A stretch of DNA of 64,000 bases from Lysobacter changpingensis (GCF_017308985.1 NZ_JADWPE010000002.1:620001-684000); one strand, 5' to 3'. Positions 7,670 through 19,690 are shown, counted from the first letter of the stretch. Program-made: numbers and translations. The notes: a model not told the origin generated them from the sequence alone.

Positions 7670-8163
7670 GCCGCCTGCGCCAGCGCGAGGCCGATCTGGG
7701 TTTCGATCGCGCCGAGGTCCGGCAGGAACGCCGCGTCCTCGTTGAGCAGCACGCGCGCCTGCACGCCGTTGGGGAGCGGGTTGTGGTCGTCGACCACCAC
7801 CAGTGCATCGCGCGACACGGTGACCAGTCGCGGGAAGCCCTGCGTCAGCAGCGCGAAATATGGTGCGCGCGGATTGCCGCCCAGCGCGCGCAGCACGATC
7901 ACCTTGCTGCCCAGGCCACCGCGTTCGTTCGCCAGACCCGAGAACCGGCCGAACGCGAGCAGCGGCAGCTGCCAGCCGCGCCAGCGGATGCGGCCCAGCA
8001 GCCAGTCCGGTGCGTCGGCGACGGCGTCCGGTTCGGCGTAGGAGAGCACTTCGGCGATGGTCGCGTTGGGCAGCAGCAGCCGTCCGCCCGCGACCTGGAT
8101 GAGCACGCCGCGGATGTCGTTTTCGGGTGCGCCGCTGGATTGGGCTGCGTGTTCGGTGGCCAT
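7666..8163 (-). CDS. chpC: CheW-like adaptor ChpC
   Basis: A 165-residue single CheW-domain protein. The fold starts at about residue 18 (RGVLIQVAGGRLLLPNATIAEVL) and has the CheW hallmarks WLLGRIRWRGWQLPLLAF and a C-terminal NGVQARVLLNEDAAFLP. CheW proteins link receptors to the CheA kinase; in Pseudomonas, ChpC follows ChpB and is the second adaptor of the Chp pathway beside PilI. Gene order here is the same, with 32 bases after chpB. Its stop overlaps the TTG start of the acyltransferase gene. Confidence 0.82.
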   Translation of the reverse strand: MATEHAAQSSGAPENDIRGVLIQVAGGRLLLPNATIAEVLSYAEPDAVADAPDWLLGRIRWRGWQLPLLAFGRFSGLANERGGLGSKVIVLRALGGNPRAPYFALLTQGFPRLVTVSRDALVVVDDHNPLPNGVQARVLLNEDAAFLPDLGAIETQIGLALAQAA

Positions 8164-8195
8164 GTCCTGTGCTCCTGGGTCGTGCACCTGCTCGC

Positions 8196-9809
8196 TCAGC
8201 GCCAGCGTTCGGCCAGACGCGCCGCCAGTTCGGCCGGCTGGCCCGACTGCGCGCCGCGCGAGACGAGCGCCGACGCGGCGACCGCATCGTAGCAGCCGTC
8301 CGCCGCCTGTCCGGCGACCAGCGCGCCCGACCACGACAACTTCATCGCCGCATCGACCTGCGCCGGATCCGCGCCGCTCAGCATCAGCACGGCGGAATCG
8401 CTGGCCGGCAACGTGGCGAGCACGTCGTCGCCGCCTTCGACGAAGCGCATGCCCGACTCGCTCACCGCGATGGAGACGTCCGCCGGGAGGATGTAGATCG
8501 TGCCGGCCATCGCGATCAGGCCGGGCTCGGCCAGGCGCACCTGCAGGGGCGTGGCGCGCTGCATCTGCGCGACGAGGCGGTCGTAGCGTCCACCGTCCAG
8601 ACGCTGCTGGACGATCACCGGACGCGGGAATTGTTCCGGCAGGCCGCCGAGCAGCTGGCGCACCGCATCCGGTCCGCCGATGCCGGCGAGCACGAGGATC
8701 GCGCCGCCCAGCTGCACCGCCGGCTTGTCCTCGACGAGTTCGAGCGCGGAGATGCGGCGCTCGATGTCGCCGAGGTCGCGCTGGAATTTGTGGTTCGGAT
8801 CGGCCTCGCGCGCGGCAGGCGCCGAGGCGGGCGCATCGTCGGTGAAGGACCAGTCCGGCGCGGCCGGTGCGGCGGCCTTTGGCGCGTCCACCGCCGGCGC
8901 GCCGTCGCGGCTGACGTCGAACATCAGCACCGGTGCGGACGCGGCGGGCGCTGCCGCCGGAATCGACGTGGACAGCTCGACCACGTCCGGCATCGTCGAT
9001 TCGAACACCGGCGTTGGCGTGTCGGCGACTTCGTAGTCGAAGCTCGATTCGAACGGTTCGATCACCAGTTCCGCGGACGCATCGATGGCATCGGCCGGGA
9101 CCAGCGACGTGTCGGCGGCGAAGCTCAGTTCGATGTCGGCCAGCGCCGGCGGCAGTTCGACGGCCTCGGAAACATCGAAGCCGGCTTCCGCGGCGACGGG
9201 GTCGAACGGGCTGAGCGTGGTTTCGTGCGTGTACTGGACCTGCGTTTCGGCGATTTCCAGCGCCGGCGGGGCGGTGTTCGCCACGGCAACCGGCGCGGGC
9301 GTTTCGATCACCGGCCCACGCGCCGCGATCGTGGCGACCGGCGCCGCTTCACTGGTCTGCGCCCGCGATGGCGCGTCGAACGTCGCGACCGGCGCGGCGG
9401 CTTCGACCGCACGTGGCGCGGCGACCGGTTCCGGCGGCTCCATGCCTTCGGGTTCGTGGCCCGGCGGCAGGACGTCGCCGTGGCCGTGCAGCTTCGCGGC
9501 GAGATGGCGCACCCAGCGCGCCAGGTCCCAGCCCTCGCGCGTGGCGGCCAGCGCGGCTTCTTCGTAGATCACTTCGACCGACGGATCGGCCAGCACCGGA
9601 TCGAACTTCTCGATCACGTCCTCGGTGACCGGATCCAGCGCGACCACGATCACCTGCGGCGCGGCCTGGCCGAGTGCTTCGGGTTGAAGCGTGGTCGGGT
9701 CGGCTTCCAGCACCAGGTGCGCGCCCGCGTCGGCCAGGGCCGAGCGCAGGCGTTCGCAGGCTGCGCCCGGTCGCGCCAGAAGGACCGCGCGACGGGAGGA
9801 CTCACTCAT
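8196..9809 (-). CDS. chpB: ChpB-like protein, CheB methylesterase fold without catalytic residues
   Basis: A 537-residue protein in the chpB position. Residues 5-115 look like a degenerate receiver ([25 protein letters not shown]). Residues 120-350 are a low-complexity acidic, Ala/Pro/Val-rich linker. Residues 355-535 align with the CheB methylesterase domain, but the nucleophile motif GASTGGP is replaced by LAGIGGP, the histidine of QHM is replaced by Arg (VQQRL), and the catalytic GMGxDG loop reads SGADPAQ. All three members of the Ser-His-Asp triad therefore seem lost. It overlaps chpA by eight bases. Likely a structural or regulatory remnant rather than an esterase. Confidence 0.75.
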   Translation of the reverse strand: MSESSRRAVLLARPGAACERLRSALADAGAHLVLEADPTTLQPEALGQAAPQVIVVALDPVTEDVIEKFDPVLADPSVEVIYEEAALAATREGWDLARWVRHLAAKLHGHGDVLPPGHEPEGMEPPEPVAAPRAVEAAAPVATFDAPSRAQTSEAAPVATIAARGPVIETPAPVAVANTAPPALEIAETQVQYTHETTLSPFDPVAAEAGFDVSEAVELPPALADIELSFAADTSLVPADAIDASAELVIEPFESSFDYEVADTPTPVFESTMPDVVELSTSIPAAAPAASAPVLMFDVSRDGAPAVDAPKAAAPAAPDWSFTDDAPASAPAAREADPNHKFQRDLGDIERRISALELVEDKPAVQLGGAILVLAGIGGPDAVRQLLGGLPEQFPRPVIVQQRLDGGRYDRLVAQMQRATPLQVRLAEPGLIAMAGTIYILPADVSIAVSESGMRFVEGGDDVLATLPASDSAVLMLSGADPAQVDAAMKLSWSGALVAGQAADGCYDAVAASALVSRGAQSGQPAELAARLAERWR

Positions 9810-12800
9810 TCCGTGCAGCCCCCAGCAGCTCGTACACGTTGCGCATCAGTTCCGGCTCCTGGTACGGCTTGCCCAGGTAGCGCTCCACGCCGATCTCGAA
9901 CGCGCGCTGGCGATGCTTGTCGCCGGTACGCGAGGTGATCATCACGATCGGCACGCTCCGCAGGCGCGGATCGCCCTTCATCGCGGTGGCGAGCTCGTAG
10001 CCGTCCATGCGCGGCATTTCGATGTCGAGCAGCATCAGGTCGGGCACGCGCTCGACCATGCGCTCCAGCGCGTCGACGCCGTCCTTCGCGGTGAGCACCT
10101 CGAAGTTGTGGCGTTCGAGCACGCGGCCGGTGACCTTGCGCATGGTGACCGAGTCGTCGACCACCATGACCAGCGGAACGCGGCGCGTTTCGGCCGGCGC
10201 GACCGGCGCGGCGACGTGTTCGCGCGGCAGCATCGACTGGCGGCGCACCAGCGGCGCGACGTCGAGGATCACCACCACGCGGCCGTCGCCCATGATGGTC
10301 GCGCCGAAGATGCCCGGCACCGACGCCACCTGCGGACCGACCGGCTTCACCACGATTTCGCGGTTGCCGACGACCTGGTCGACGCACACCGCCGCGCGCA
10401 GGTCACCCGAGCGGATCAGCAGCAGCGGCATCTGCAGCGCGCCTTCGGCCTTGGCGGTGCCATGGCCGACCAGCGTGCCCAGATCGTGCACCGCGTAGTC
10501 CTCGCCGCCGTAGCGGTAGGTCGCGTCGACCATGTCCAGGCGGTCGCGGGCGATGCGGCCCACGCCGCGCACCGAGGCGATCGGCACGGCGAAGGTGGTC
10601 TCGCCGATGCGCACGAACACCGCCTGCGTGACGGCGAGCGTCTGCGGCAGGCGCAGGGTGAAGGTGACGCCCTTGCCCGGCGTGGACGCGATGTCGAGCG
10701 TGCCGCCGAGCTGGCGCACTTCGCTGGCGACCACGTCCATGCCCACGCCGCGACCGGCCAGGCGGCTGACCGATTCGGCGGTGGAGAAGCCCGGTTCCAG
10801 GATCAGCGCGTCGATGGCGGCATCGGACAGCGTGGCGCCTTCCGGCACCAGGCCGCGCTCGCGGCCACGGCGCAGGATCGCCTCGCGGTTCAGGCCGGCG
10901 CCGTCGTCGGCCACGATCAGCACGACTTCCGAACCTTCGCGGCGCACCGCGATGCGGATCGTGCCTTCGTCCGTCTTGCCGGCCTTCCTGCGCTTGTCCG
11001 GCGTTTCCAGGCCGTGCGCGACGGCGTTGCGGAGCATGTGCTCCAGCGGCGCGGTCATGCGCTCGAGCACGTTGCGGTCGAGTTCGCCCTGGGTGCCGTC
11101 GAGCTTGAGCGCGACGTGCTTGCCCAGCTCGTTCGAGGCCTGGCGTACGACGCGGCGCAGGCGCGGCAGCAGGCCATCGAAGGGCACCATGCGCGTGCGC
11201 ATGAGGCCTTCCTGCAGGTCCGAGCTCACGCGCGACTGCTGCAGCAGCAGCGTTTCGTACTGGCGCGTCAGGTCGTCCAGCGTGGTCTGCAGGCTGACCT
11301 GGTCGGCCGCCGATTCGGCGAGCGCGCGCGAGAGCTGCTGCAACGTGGAGAAGCGGTCGAGTTCCAGCGGATCGAACGCCTGCTCGCCGTCGTCGCCCTC
11401 GCGCTGGTAGCGGGCGACGATCTGCGCTTCGGTTTCGATTTCCAGGCGACGCAGCTGGTCGCGCATACGCGTGTTCGTCGCCGCCATTTCGGCGATGGCG
11501 CCACGGAACGCACCGAGCTGCTGTTCCAGGCGGGCGCGGTAGATCGCGACCTCACCGGCGTAGTTGACGAGGCGGTCCAGCAGGTCGGCGCGGATGCGCA
11601 CCTGTTCCTGTGGGGCGCGCACGCCGATGTCGTCCTCGTCGGTCAGCGGCTGGTCGCTGATCGGTGCGGACAGCGGCTTCAGGTCGACGTGCGGTTCGTG
11701 CGTCGCGTCGTCGACAACCTGCGGAGTCGGCTTCGGCGCGGGCGCGGGCGCCGGCTTTGCAGCGGGCTTCGCGACATGGGCGGCAGCCAGGTCGCCCAGC
11801 GTCGTCTCGCCGCGCGAACGCGCGTCGAACTCGGCGATGAGCGCTTCGGGCATGGCGATCGCGCGGCGGTCGCCGACCCGGGTGACCATCGCATGCAGGC
11901 GGTCGAAACCGCGCTCGAGCAGTGGCACGCCGTCGCGGCCGAGTTCGCAGCGGTTCTCGACCACGGCTTCGAGCAGCGATTCCATCGCGTGGCCGAGTTC
12001 GCCCACGGCCATGATGCCGGCCATGCGCGCGCCACCCTTGATGGTGTGCAGGTCGCGCTGCAGGCCGACCAGCGATTCGCGCTCGGTCGGGGCTTCGCGC
12101 AGTTGCGCGAGCAGACCGTCGGAATGGTCGAGCAGGTCGCTGGCTTCCTCGACGAAAATGTCGACCAGCTCCGGATCGAGCTCGCTCAGGTCCAGCGCTT
12201 CGTCCGGATCGTCGGCCCCGGCCAGCGCGTGCGCGATGAGCGCGGCCACGGCCGGCTCCTGCGCTTCGATGGACGGAGCGGGCGCTTCGTGCGATGCCTG
12301 CGAAGGCTCGTGCGCGGGCGCTTCGGCGAACGCGTCCTGCGCGATCTCCTCCACGTCCGGCAATTCGTCGCGCACGTCGCCGATCGCCGGCGCATCCACG
12401 AAGCCCTGGCCGATGGACGCCGCTTCCAGCGACGCGGCTTCGACCGTCGCCTGCTGTTCGCGGGCGACGCGCTCGGCCTCGGCGTATTCGGCTTCCAGGC
12501 GCGCGTACTCGGCTTCCTCGTCGGCGATGCGCGCCGCTTCGAGGCGTTCGGCTTCCAGGCGCTCGGTGGCGAGGCGCTCGGCTTCCAGCAGTTGCGCTTC
12601 GATGCGCTGCTGTTCGGCGAGTGCGGCGGCCTGGCGCTCGGCCATCGCCGCTTCGACGGCGGCCTGGTGCGCGGTTTCCGCAGCGAGCCGCTCGGCGTGT
12701 TCCGCGGCAAGGCGTTCGGCTTCGGCGCGTTCGGCCGCGGCGCGTTCGGCTTCCGCGTGTTCGGCGGCGAGACGCTCCGCTTCGGCGCGTTCGGCGGCTT

Positions 12801-15800
12801 GTTCGGCGGCGCGGCGCTCGGCCTCGGCACGTTCGGCAGCGAGGCGTTCGGCTTGCGCCTGCTCGGCCGCGATGCGCTCGGCTTCCAGGCGCTCGGCTTC
12901 GGCGGCTTCGGCGGCGAGGCGTTCGGCTTCGCGTCGTTCCGCGTCCGCGCGCGCGTCTTCCTCGCGCTTGAGCAGCGCCAGGCGTTCGGCTTCGCGCTGC
13001 TGTTCTTCCAGCGCGAAACGCTCCGCTTCCAGGCGTTCGACTTCGATGCGCTCGGCGTTGGCGCGCTCGATCGCCTCGCGTTCGGCCTCGATGCGGCGCG
13101 CTTCGGCCAGCTCGGCCTCGATGCGCGCGGCGTGCGCGGGATCGGAGAGGTAGTCCGGGCCGACGTCGGCGGCCAGGTCGGTGAACTCGCTGAGGTCGAT
13201 CGCGGTGAACGCGGGCTCGGCCGGCTCGTGCTGCATCGGCTGGCGCGCGTCCGGCAGGCTGTCGCGCAGCGCGCGCATGCGCTCGGCGAGGCCGTCGAAG
13301 GTCGGGATGCGCGGTGCCGGCGACTTCAGCGTCGCCAGCGTGCGGCGGATCGCGTCGGCGACCTCGCCCATCGCAGCCACGCCCTCGGTGCTGGCGGGCT
13401 GGGCGGAGGCCAGCAGGCGCTTGACGTAGACCTCGGTGGGACCGGTGATCTCGGTGATCACCGGCACTTCGGTCATCGCGAAGGCGCCGTTGAGCGTGTG
13501 GAACGCGCGCTGCAGACCGTCGTCGGCCGGGCGCGGCTGCGCCTGGGCGGCGGCCAGCCACTGTTCGATCGTGGCCAGATGGCCGCTGACTTCGGCGTCG
13601 AGGATTTCCAGCAGCACCGAATCGACCGAGGCCGGCACGCCGGACTCGGGTTCCAGCACCGGGGCGGCGTCGAGGACGGGCACGTCGTCGAAGCTGATTT
13701 CCTCGACGTCCACGCCGTCCAGGCCGTCGAAGCTGACGGCTTCCAGCGTGATCTCCTCGATCGCCGGCTCGGCGACCGGTTCGACCACCGGCTCGACCGC
13801 CTGGACAACCACTTCCACCTTCGGCGGCGCGGGCGTGTACAGCGTTTCGTCGCCCTCGGCGAGGCGATCGGCGTGGGCTTCCATCGCCGGCAGGTCGGCG
13901 GTGATGGCGCCTTCGTTGCGCAGCGCGGCGTGCAACTGCGGCAGCGCCGTGTACGCGTGGCCGACCAGGCCGATCACCGCCGGGCTCGCCGGACGGGTGC
14001 CGTCGAGCACGCGATTGAGCAGGTTCTCGATCTTCCAGCTGAACTCGCCCAGCGTCTTCGCGCCGACGAGGCGGCCCGAACCCTTGAGCGTGTGGAATAC
14101 GCGGCGGATCGGACGCAGGCGCTCGCTGTCTTCCGGCCGCGCGTGCCATTCGGGCAGCAGGTCGCCCAGATGGCGGATTTCCTCGTCGAGTTCCTCGAGG
14201 AACACCTCGCGGATCTCGTCGTCGATGTCGTCGCTGTGTTCGAAGCCGCCGGCGGCGATCTGCTGCGGCGTGCTCGCGACCGGCGCGGGCGCCGGCGCCG
14301 GAGCGGCCGGCGCGGAAGCGGCGACCTGCGCGACCGGCACTTCGGCGGCCAGCGTCGGCGATGGCGTCAACGCATTCGCGTCGAAGGCCGGCGCGGCCGG
14401 CGTGCCAAGCGTGATCTCGTCGGTCAGTTCGAAGTCCGGAACGCGCGCCAGGTCCTCGCGGCTGATCGGCGAGGACGGCGCCATCGTCGCGGCGATGTCG
14501 AACTCCGGCAGCGGCCAGTAGCGCAGCGCTTCCAGGCTCTGGCGGGTGATGTCGAGGATGTGGTTGCGGTTCGGGCGCTGCTCGCGCAGCGCTTCGAGGT
14601 AGTACTCAAGACTCGCGAGCGCGTCGGCGAGCGTGTCCAGCTGCTGGCCGTTGGGCACGCGCTTGCGGCCGATCAGCTCGACCTCGGTGTAGCGCTTCAC
14701 GCCGGTGAGGTAGTCGGCCGGCTGCGGCAGCTCCAGCATGCGCAAGGCGCCGGCGACTTCGTCCAGCACGCGCGGGACTTCGGCCAGTTCGGCGTGGTCC
14801 CAGTTGGTTTCCACGAACGCGACGAACGCCTGGCGCGCATCGCCGAAGTTGGCGATGGCTTCGCGCACGAGCACGTCGAGCACCTTGCGCGCCTCGCCGG
14901 CGAGCAGGTCGTCCTCGGCGCCGGCGTCGGGCAGGCCCAGGCGCGAGACCTGGTCGTCCAGCGAGGCGTCGACGTAGAGCAAGGCGCCTGCGACATCGAG
15001 CAGCGCGCCTTCGTCGGCCGGACGCTTGCCGGAAACGATGTCGTGCATCGCATCGCGCTGCTGCAGCACGACGGTGCGGGCGACGCCCAGTCCCATCATG
15101 CCGAGCGTGTCGCTGACGCGGCCGAGCGCTTCCACCTGCGGCTTGAGCTCGGCGACGTCGGTCTGGCCGGTGCGCAGGTGCAGGTCGAGCGCGTCCTTGA
15201 CGCGCAACAGGTCTTCCTTGATCGCCGCGGCGACGGTGTCCAGCAGCGCGCGGTTGCGGCCCGACAACGAGCCGCGTGCGTGTTCGAGTTCGGACTCGCT
15301 GGGCAGGTGCGACGCCAGTTCGAAGGTGTGGCGCAGATCGTCCAGCGCCGGATGGCGGCCGTCGCTGTGGGCGACGTGGTAGAGCAGCTGGCGGGTCGGC
15401 TCGGCCGCCGGCTCGGAGCGGTGCGCACCGAAACCGTCGTCGGCGAGCATCAGGCGCGCTTCGCGCTCGACGCCGCCGAAGGCCTGGCGCAGCGCGCGCG
15501 TGGCCGGCAGCGCGCCGTCGCGCAGGGCGCCGGCAACGGACGATGCGACCCACAGCATGCGGCGCACGGGTTCGAGCACGACCTCGCCGAGCAGGCCGTC
15601 GATGGCGCCGGCGAGCTTCTCGGGCTGGGTCGGGTTGCCGTCTTCCGGCCAGTTCGCCAGCGCATCGCGCAGGGCGGCCAGGTGCGGCGACGTCGCGCCG
15701 CGCGTCGGCGCAGCCGCCGGCAGGGCGCTGGGCAGGTTGGCCGGGAGCGGGCGGTCGAGATCCGGCGCGAACAGCACGCTTTCGTTGAGGCCCGCCTCGC

Positions 15801-16194
15801 CGCGCGTGGCGCGCAGTTCGTTGAGCAGCGGCAGCAACACGATCGGAATGTCGCGATGGCCGCCCTGCAGGCGTTCCAGGTAATCGGGCAGCAGGACGAC
15901 GCCGCGCATCAGCGCCGCGCAGGCTTCGTCGCGGTCGGCGACCTTGCCCTGCTGCAATGCCAGCGCCAGGCGCTCCATCTCCTCGGCGACCATCGCCGGC
16001 GCGTACAGCTCGACCATGCGCAGCGTGCCGTGCACCTGGTGCAGCTGGTCGGCGCAGTGGCGCATGCGGGTGGCGTCGGCGGGATTCTCGGCGTACGCCT
16101 CGATCTCCTGCTGGGCCAGGCGCAGGGTCTCGTCCAGCTCGGGCTTGATCCAACCCAGCGTGGTCGTGTCGATGGCCTCGCGCATCACGGTCAT
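9802..16194 (-). CDS. chpA: ChpA, giant hybrid CheA-type histidine kinase of the type IV pilus Chp system
   Basis: A 2130-residue kinase. At least four Hpt-like modules can be seen: a weak one at about 20-120 ([11 protein letters not shown]), a good one near 697 ([12 protein letters not shown]), a degenerate one near 896 ([10 protein letters not shown]), and a canonical one near 1383 ([12 protein letters not shown]). Residues about 1020-1250 are a charged Ala/Glu/Arg coiled-coil linker built from AERLEAER-type units. The CheA core follows: dimerisation segment about 1530-1660, HATPase N box [12 protein letters not shown] near 1717 and DDGAGL near 1764, CheW domain about 1845-1990, and a C-terminal receiver with phosphoacceptor Asp near 2058 ([11 protein letters not shown]). 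SD GAGG precedes the ATG. It should phosphorylate PilG and PilH. Confidence 0.95.
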   Translation of the reverse strand: MTVMREAIDTTTLGWIKPELDETLRLAQQEIEAYAENPADATRMRHCADQLHQVHGTLRMVELYAPAMVAEEMERLALALQQGKVADRDEACAALMRGVVLLPDYLERLQGGHRDIPIVLLPLLNELRATRGEAGLNESVLFAPDLDRPLPANLPSALPAAAPTRGATSPHLAALRDALANWPEDGNPTQPEKLAGAIDGLLGEVVLEPVRRMLWVASSVAGALRDGALPATRALRQAFGGVEREARLMLADDGFGAHRSEPAAEPTRQLLYHVAHSDGRHPALDDLRHTFELASHLPSESELEHARGSLSGRNRALLDTVAAAIKEDLLRVKDALDLHLRTGQTDVAELKPQVEALGRVSDTLGMMGLGVARTVVLQQRDAMHDIVSGKRPADEGALLDVAGALLYVDASLDDQVSRLGLPDAGAEDDLLAGEARKVLDVLVREAIANFGDARQAFVAFVETNWDHAELAEVPRVLDEVAGALRMLELPQPADYLTGVKRYTEVELIGRKRVPNGQQLDTLADALASLEYYLEALREQRPNRNHILDITRQSLEALRYWPLPEFDIAATMAPSSPISREDLARVPDFELTDEITLGTPAAPAFDANALTPSPTLAAEVPVAQVAASAPAAPAPAPAPVASTPQQIAAGGFEHSDDIDDEIREVFLEELDEEIRHLGDLLPEWHARPEDSERLRPIRRVFHTLKGSGRLVGAKTLGEFSWKIENLLNRVLDGTRPASPAVIGLVGHAYTALPQLHAALRNEGAITADLPAMEAHADRLAEGDETLYTPAPPKVEVVVQAVEPVVEPVAEPAIEEITLEAVSFDGLDGVDVEEISFDDVPVLDAAPVLEPESGVPASVDSVLLEILDAEVSGHLATIEQWLAAAQAQPRPADDGLQRAFHTLNGAFAMTEVPVITEITGPTEVYVKRLLASAQPASTEGVAAMGEVADAIRRTLATLKSPAPRIPTFDGLAERMRALRDSLPDARQPMQHEPAEPAFTAIDLSEFTDLAADVGPDYLSDPAHAARIEAELAEARRIEAEREAIERANAERIEVERLEAERFALEEQQREAERLALLKREEDARADAERREAERLAAEAAEAERLEAERIAAEQAQAERLAAERAEAERRAAEQAAERAEAERLAAEHAEAERAAAERAEAERLAAEHAERLAAETAHQAAVEAAMAERQAAALAEQQRIEAQLLEAERLATERLEAERLEAARIADEEAEYARLEAEYAEAERVAREQQATVEAASLEAASIGQGFVDAPAIGDVRDELPDVEEIAQDAFAEAPAHEPSQASHEAPAPSIEAQEPAVAALIAHALAGADDPDEALDLSELDPELVDIFVEEASDLLDHSDGLLAQLREAPTERESLVGLQRDLHTIKGGARMAGIMAVGELGHAMESLLEAVVENRCELGRDGVPLLERGFDRLHAMVTRVGDRRAIAMPEALIAEFDARSRGETTLGDLAAAHVAKPAAKPAPAPAPKPTPQVVDDATHEPHVDLKPLSAPISDQPLTDEDDIGVRAPQEQVRIRADLLDRLVNYAGEVAIYRARLEQQLGAFRGAIAEMAATNTRMRDQLRRLEIETEAQIVARYQREGDDGEQAFDPLELDRFSTLQQLSRALAESAADQVSLQTTLDDLTRQYETLLLQQSRVSSDLQEGLMRTRMVPFDGLLPRLRRVVRQASNELGKHVALKLDGTQGELDRNVLERMTAPLEHMLRNAVAHGLETPDKRRKAGKTDEGTIRIAVRREGSEVVLIVADDGAGLNREAILRRGRERGLVPEGATLSDAAIDALILEPGFSTAESVSRLAGRGVGMDVVASEVRQLGGTLDIASTPGKGVTFTLRLPQTLAVTQAVFVRIGETTFAVPIASVRGVGRIARDRLDMVDATYRYGGEDYAVHDLGTLVGHGTAKAEGALQMPLLLIRSGDLRAAVCVDQVVGNREIVVKPVGPQVASVPGIFGATIMGDGRVVVILDVAPLVRRQSMLPREHVAAPVAPAETRRVPLVMVVDDSVTMRKVTGRVLERHNFEVLTAKDGVDALERMVERVPDLMLLDIEMPRMDGYELATAMKGDPRLRSVPIVMITSRTGDKHRQRAFEIGVERYLGKPYQEPELMRNVYELLGAARNE

Positions 16195-16273
16195 CGTCCA
16201 CCTCGCATGTGGCCGAGGCGGCCCCGCTTACGGTGGCCGGTGGTCAACATTTTCATGGACCTCGCGTCCCTGC

Positions 16274-18295
16274 TCAGGCCGGCAGCTTGAAGTCGGCGAC
16301 CGAGCGGCGCAGGTCGGCGGCCAGTTGCGCCAGGTTTCCAATCGACGCGGCGGTCTGGTTCGCACCCTGCGACGTCTGCGCCGTGATCGACTGGATGGTG
16401 TTCATCGTGGCGGTGATGTTCGATGCCGCGCTGGACTGCTGCTGCGCCGCGCTCGAAATGCCCTGAATGAGGTTGGACAGATCGCTGGACACCTTTTCGA
16501 TCTCGCCCAGCGCGGTACCCGCGTCCTCGGCCAGTCGCGCACCGGCGACCACTTCGGAGGTCGTCTGTTCCATCGAGGACACCGCTTCGTTGGTGTCGGA
16601 CTGAATCGTCTGCACCAGCGTTTCGATTCGCTTGGTCGCGTTCGATGCGCGTTCTGCGAGTCGCTGCACTTCGTCCGCCACGACCGCGAAGCCGCGGCCC
16701 GCTTCACCCGCCGAGGCCGCCTGGATTGCGGCGTTCAGCGCGAGGATGTTCGTCTGTTCCGAGATGTCGTTGATCAGTTCCACGATCGAGCCGATTTCCT
16801 GCGACGACTCACCCAGTCGCTTGATTCGCTTCGAGGTTTCCTGGATCTGGTCGCGAATGCTGTCCATGCCCGCGATTGTCTGGCGCACCACGCCCGCGCC
16901 CTTGGTCGCGATCTGCACCGAGCGCTGCGCCACGTCCGCCGATTCGGCCGAGTTGCGCGACACCTGGTTGATCGACGCCGCGATTTCGCTGATACGGCTG
17001 GAGGCGGAGTTGATTTCCTGCGCCTGGTGTTCGGCGGCCTCGGCGAGGTGCATGGCGGTGGCCTGCGTTTCCTGCGCGCTGGCCGCGACCTGCACCGAGG
17101 TGTCGGTAATCGTCTGCACCAGGCTGCGCAGCTGTTCGACGGCGAAGTTGATCGAGTCCGCGATCGCGCCGGTCATGTCCTCGGTCACGGTCGCCTTCAC
17201 GGTCAGGTCGCCTTCTGCGAGCGAACCCATTTCGTCCAGCAGGCGCATGATCGCCTCCTGGTTGCGGTCGTTGAGTTCCTTCGTCGTCAGGTAGCGCTTC
17301 TTCTGCTGGCTGTTCAGCGAGACCACCAGGAAGACGATGGCGAGCAGCGCGACCAGGCCCGAGATGATCGACACCAGGATGTGGCCGATCGGGTTGGTCG
17401 AACGCACCGAGCCGAACGAGGTGAAGGCGCGGAACAGCGCCTGGCTGTCGGTCAGCAGCTTGTTGGAGCCACCGGTGATCGACTCGGCGGCGGCCTGCGC
17501 GGCGAACAGGTTCTGCGAGGAGGACAGGATCGCGTCCAGGTCCTTCTTCATTTCCAGCCACAGCGTTTCGGCCTGGCCGAGCGCGGCGATCGCGTTGGCG
17601 TTGCCCAGCGGGGTCACGCCGAATGCGGCGTCGCCCTTGCGCAGGCCGGTCAGCACGTTGCCGAACACCGCCGCGTCGCGGCCCAGCGCCTCACCGGCGA
17701 GTGCGGCGCCACTGCCGCCGGCGCGGATCTGCGTGATGCGCTCGGCCATCTTGCCCGACAGCACCACCTGGCGCAGCGCGATGTAGACCTGCGAGGATGG
17801 CGAACCCGACGCCGACATCGCGCGAACCAGTTCGTCCAGGCGCGCCTGCAACTGCGGCACGCGGCTGGCGAAGCTGTCGGCATTGCCGGCCAGCGCCAGC
17901 ACGGCCTTTTCGGAGGCGACCACCTGTTCGGCGCTCTTGCCGAGCGGACCCCAGGTGTCGGTCACGGTGTTGATCGGCCCGGCCACGCCGGCGGTCTGGC
18001 CGAAGTTGGCGTTGAGCTGCTCGACGTCCTTCACGATCTGCGCGCGCGTTTCCTTGAACGCGGAGAACGCGGCGGCGTCGCCGCTCACCGCTTCCTGGCC
18101 CTGCACCGCGAGCTTCTGCGAATTCACCTGCAGGTCCGAGGCGGAGGAGCTCGCGCCGCCGAGGCGTGCGGCCTTCCATGTCGCGTAGCCTGTGTTCAAA
18201 CCGAAGATGAGCACCGATACGCCCAGCACGACCAGCCAGGTGTTGACGCCAAGATTGCGGCCCTTGCCGGCAGCGCTATCCATAACAGTGCTCAT
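16274..18295 (-). CDS. pilJ: PilJ, methyl-accepting receptor for twitching motility
   Basis: A 673-residue chemoreceptor. One membrane helix lies at about 19-37 ([19 protein letters not shown]) and a second at about 305-327 ([20 protein letters not shown]), so residues 38-304 are periplasmic and carry two PilJ-type helical modules. HAMP-like sequence follows, then the cytoplasmic signalling domain whose hairpin tip reads [20 protein letters not shown]. This is the only receptor in the operon. Its start overlaps the pilI stop by four bases. Expected to sense pilus or surface state and feed ChpA through PilI/ChpC. Confidence 0.95.
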   Translation of the reverse strand: MSTVMDSAAGKGRNLGVNTWLVVLGVSVLIFGLNTGYATWKAARLGGASSSASDLQVNSQKLAVQGQEAVSGDAAAFSAFKETRAQIVKDVEQLNANFGQTAGVAGPINTVTDTWGPLGKSAEQVVASEKAVLALAGNADSFASRVPQLQARLDELVRAMSASGSPSSQVYIALRQVVLSGKMAERITQIRAGGSGAALAGEALGRDAAVFGNVLTGLRKGDAAFGVTPLGNANAIAALGQAETLWLEMKKDLDAILSSSQNLFAAQAAAESITGGSNKLLTDSQALFRAFTSFGSVRSTNPIGHILVSIISGLVALLAIVFLVVSLNSQQKKRYLTTKELNDRNQEAIMRLLDEMGSLAEGDLTVKATVTEDMTGAIADSINFAVEQLRSLVQTITDTSVQVAASAQETQATAMHLAEAAEHQAQEINSASSRISEIAASINQVSRNSAESADVAQRSVQIATKGAGVVRQTIAGMDSIRDQIQETSKRIKRLGESSQEIGSIVELINDISEQTNILALNAAIQAASAGEAGRGFAVVADEVQRLAERASNATKRIETLVQTIQSDTNEAVSSMEQTTSEVVAGARLAEDAGTALGEIEKVSSDLSNLIQGISSAAQQQSSAASNITATMNTIQSITAQTSQGANQTAASIGNLAQLAADLRRSVADFKLPA

Positions 18296-18894
18296 GGTTG
18301 AACCTCAACGTTGCTGATGCGATGCGGCATGTCGGATGCCGCCTGGCGGAATTCGGGAGTGCGGGCCAGCCTGTCCAGGCTGAAGATGCCCCACGTGTGC
18401 GCGTCGAGGCGATAGCCGCGTTCGACGAAATGCGCGTAACGACCCTGGGTCAGCGCGACGATGTCTTCGTCGTCGTCCTGCCCGGGCGTGAGTTCGATGC
18501 GGTGCTGCTCGTGGAAGCTGCGCTGGCCGTAGAGCTCGTCGATCAGCACGGCCACGTCGCCGCCGGGCTGGCGGACGAGCAGGATGCGCTGGCTTTCGTG
18601 CAGGACGGTGCGCTCGCCTTCGAGGAACTGCTTCAGGTCGACGATGGGGAGCAGGTTGCCGCGCACGTTGGCCAGGCCGAGCAGCCAGGGCTGCGCGCCC
18701 GGGACCTGCGTGACCTGCGGAAGCGGCAGGATTTCCAGCACTTCGCCGAAGCCCGAGGCCAGCCGGCGGGCGCCGATGCGGTAGCCCACGCCGCGCCACA
18801 GGCCGGGCGCGTCGAGCTGTTCGGGCAGGCCGACCACGTGCGCCAGGCTGCGGCGCTCGTAATCCACCAGCACGTCGAAGGGCGAATGGAGCAT
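18292..18894 (-). CDS. pilI: PilI, CheW-like adaptor
   Basis: A 200-residue CheW-domain protein of the Chp pathway. The N-terminal [19 protein letters not shown] is typical of PilI, followed by the CheW core [21 protein letters not shown] and [20 protein letters not shown] at about 90-150. It should bridge PilJ and ChpA. It lies between pilH (13 bases) and pilJ (4-base overlap), so it belongs to the same transcript. Confidence 0.93.
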   Translation of the reverse strand: MLHSPFDVLVDYERRSLAHVVGLPEQLDAPGLWRGVGYRIGARRLASGFGEVLEILPLPQVTQVPGAQPWLLGLANVRGNLLPIVDLKQFLEGERTVLHESQRILLVRQPGGDVAVLIDELYGQRSFHEQHRIELTPGQDDDEDIVALTQGRYAHFVERGYRLDAHTWGIFSLDRLARTPEFRQAASDMPHRISNVEVQP

Positions 18895-18907
18895 CGGCGG
18901 GTCCGGC

Positions 18908-19273
18908 TCAGGCGCCCAGCAGGGCGTTGATGCGGGCGATCAGTTCGTCCTCGCGCGGCGGCTTGACGATGTAGTCGCGCGCGCCCTGGCGCATGCCCCA
19001 GGCCTTGTCGGTGTCCATGCCCTTGGTGCTGACGATCAGCACCGGGATGGCGCTGGTGTCGGCGTCGCGCGACAGCGCGCGCGTGGCCTGGAAGCCGTTC
19101 ATGCCCGGAAGCACGACGTCCATCATCACCAGGTCCGGCTTCTCGCGCTTGCAGGTCTCGATGCCGTCCTCGGCATTGCCCGAGGCCAGGACCTGGTGTC
19201 CGTTGCGCTCCAGGAGCTGGGTCAGGACCGCCGTGTCGGTCGGCGAGTCCTCGATCAGAAGAATACGTGCCAT
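18908..19273 (-). CDS. pilH: PilH, single-domain response regulator
   Basis: A 121-residue CheY-like protein with no output domain. Acidic pair E8/D9, phosphoacceptor D52 in MMDVVLPGMNG, switch Ser in VLIVSTKG and Lys in DYIVKPPRE are all in place. In the Pseudomonas Chp system PilH favours pilus retraction and acts as a phosphate sink. The sequence GMDTDKAWGMRQGARDYIVKPP distinguishes it from PilG. It is 18 bases after pilG. Confidence 0.93.
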   Translation of the reverse strand: MARILLIEDSPTDTAVLTQLLERNGHQVLASGNAEDGIETCKREKPDLVMMDVVLPGMNGFQATRALSRDADTSAIPVLIVSTKGMDTDKAWGMRQGARDYIVKPPREDELIARINALLGA

Positions 19274-19291
19274 TGGTGCCCTACCCCCCGG

Positions 19292-19690
19292 TCAGGCGTT
19301 TACGTGCGTGCGGATCGCGTCGAGCAGTTCTTCGCGTGTGAATGGTTTGGTGAGGTACTGCTCGGAGCCGACGATGCGTCCGCGCGCCTTGTCGAACAGG
19401 CCATCCTTGGAGGACAGCATGATGACCGGCGTGCCCTTGAACAGATGGTTGTTCTTGATCAACGCGCAGGTCTGGTAGCCATCCAGCCGCGGCATCATGA
19501 TGTCCACGAAGATGATCTGCGGCTGTTGATCGGCGATCTTCGCCAGCGCCTCGAAGCCGTCGGTGGCGGTGACCACCTCGCACCCCTCGCGCTTGAGCAA
19601 CGTCTCGGCGGTTCGGCGGATCGTCTTCGAGTCATCGATGACCATGACTTTCAGACCGCCGAGGCTGCCGTTGCGGACCTCGTCTAGCAT
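19292..19690 (-). CDS. pilG: PilG, single-domain response regulator
   Basis: A 132-residue CheY-like regulator, the first gene of the Chp operon. D19/D20 form the acidic pocket, D63 in IFVDIMMPRLDG is the phosphoacceptor, and the Lys is in QYLTKPFTREEL. Residues 1-13 precede the receiver fold as in other PilG proteins. In Pseudomonas PilG promotes pilus extension, polar localisation and cAMP signalling. The upstream neighbour across 389 bases is gshB, matching the arrangement known from P. aeruginosa. Confidence 0.94.
   Translation of the reverse strand: MLDEVRNGSLGGLKVMVIDDSKTIRRTAETLLKREGCEVVTATDGFEALAKIADQQPQIIFVDIMMPRLDGYQTCALIKNNHLFKGTPVIMLSSKDGLFDKARGRIVGSEQYLTKPFTREELLDAIRTHVNA

Noticed and set aside
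12440-13130. Apparent DNA tandem repeat of GCTTCGGCG/GCGTTCGGC units, possible satellite or CRISPR-like array
   Set aside because: The period follows codons of the AER/EAER coiled coil in ChpA, spacing is irregular and the frame is open throughout. It is a protein repeat; there are no spacers.
9691-16290. A 2199-codon open frame on the plus strand, opposite chpA
   Set aside because: It mirrors chpA codon for codon on the other strand; the translation is an Arg/His/Gly-rich composition typical of antisense frames in GC-rich genes, with no domain.
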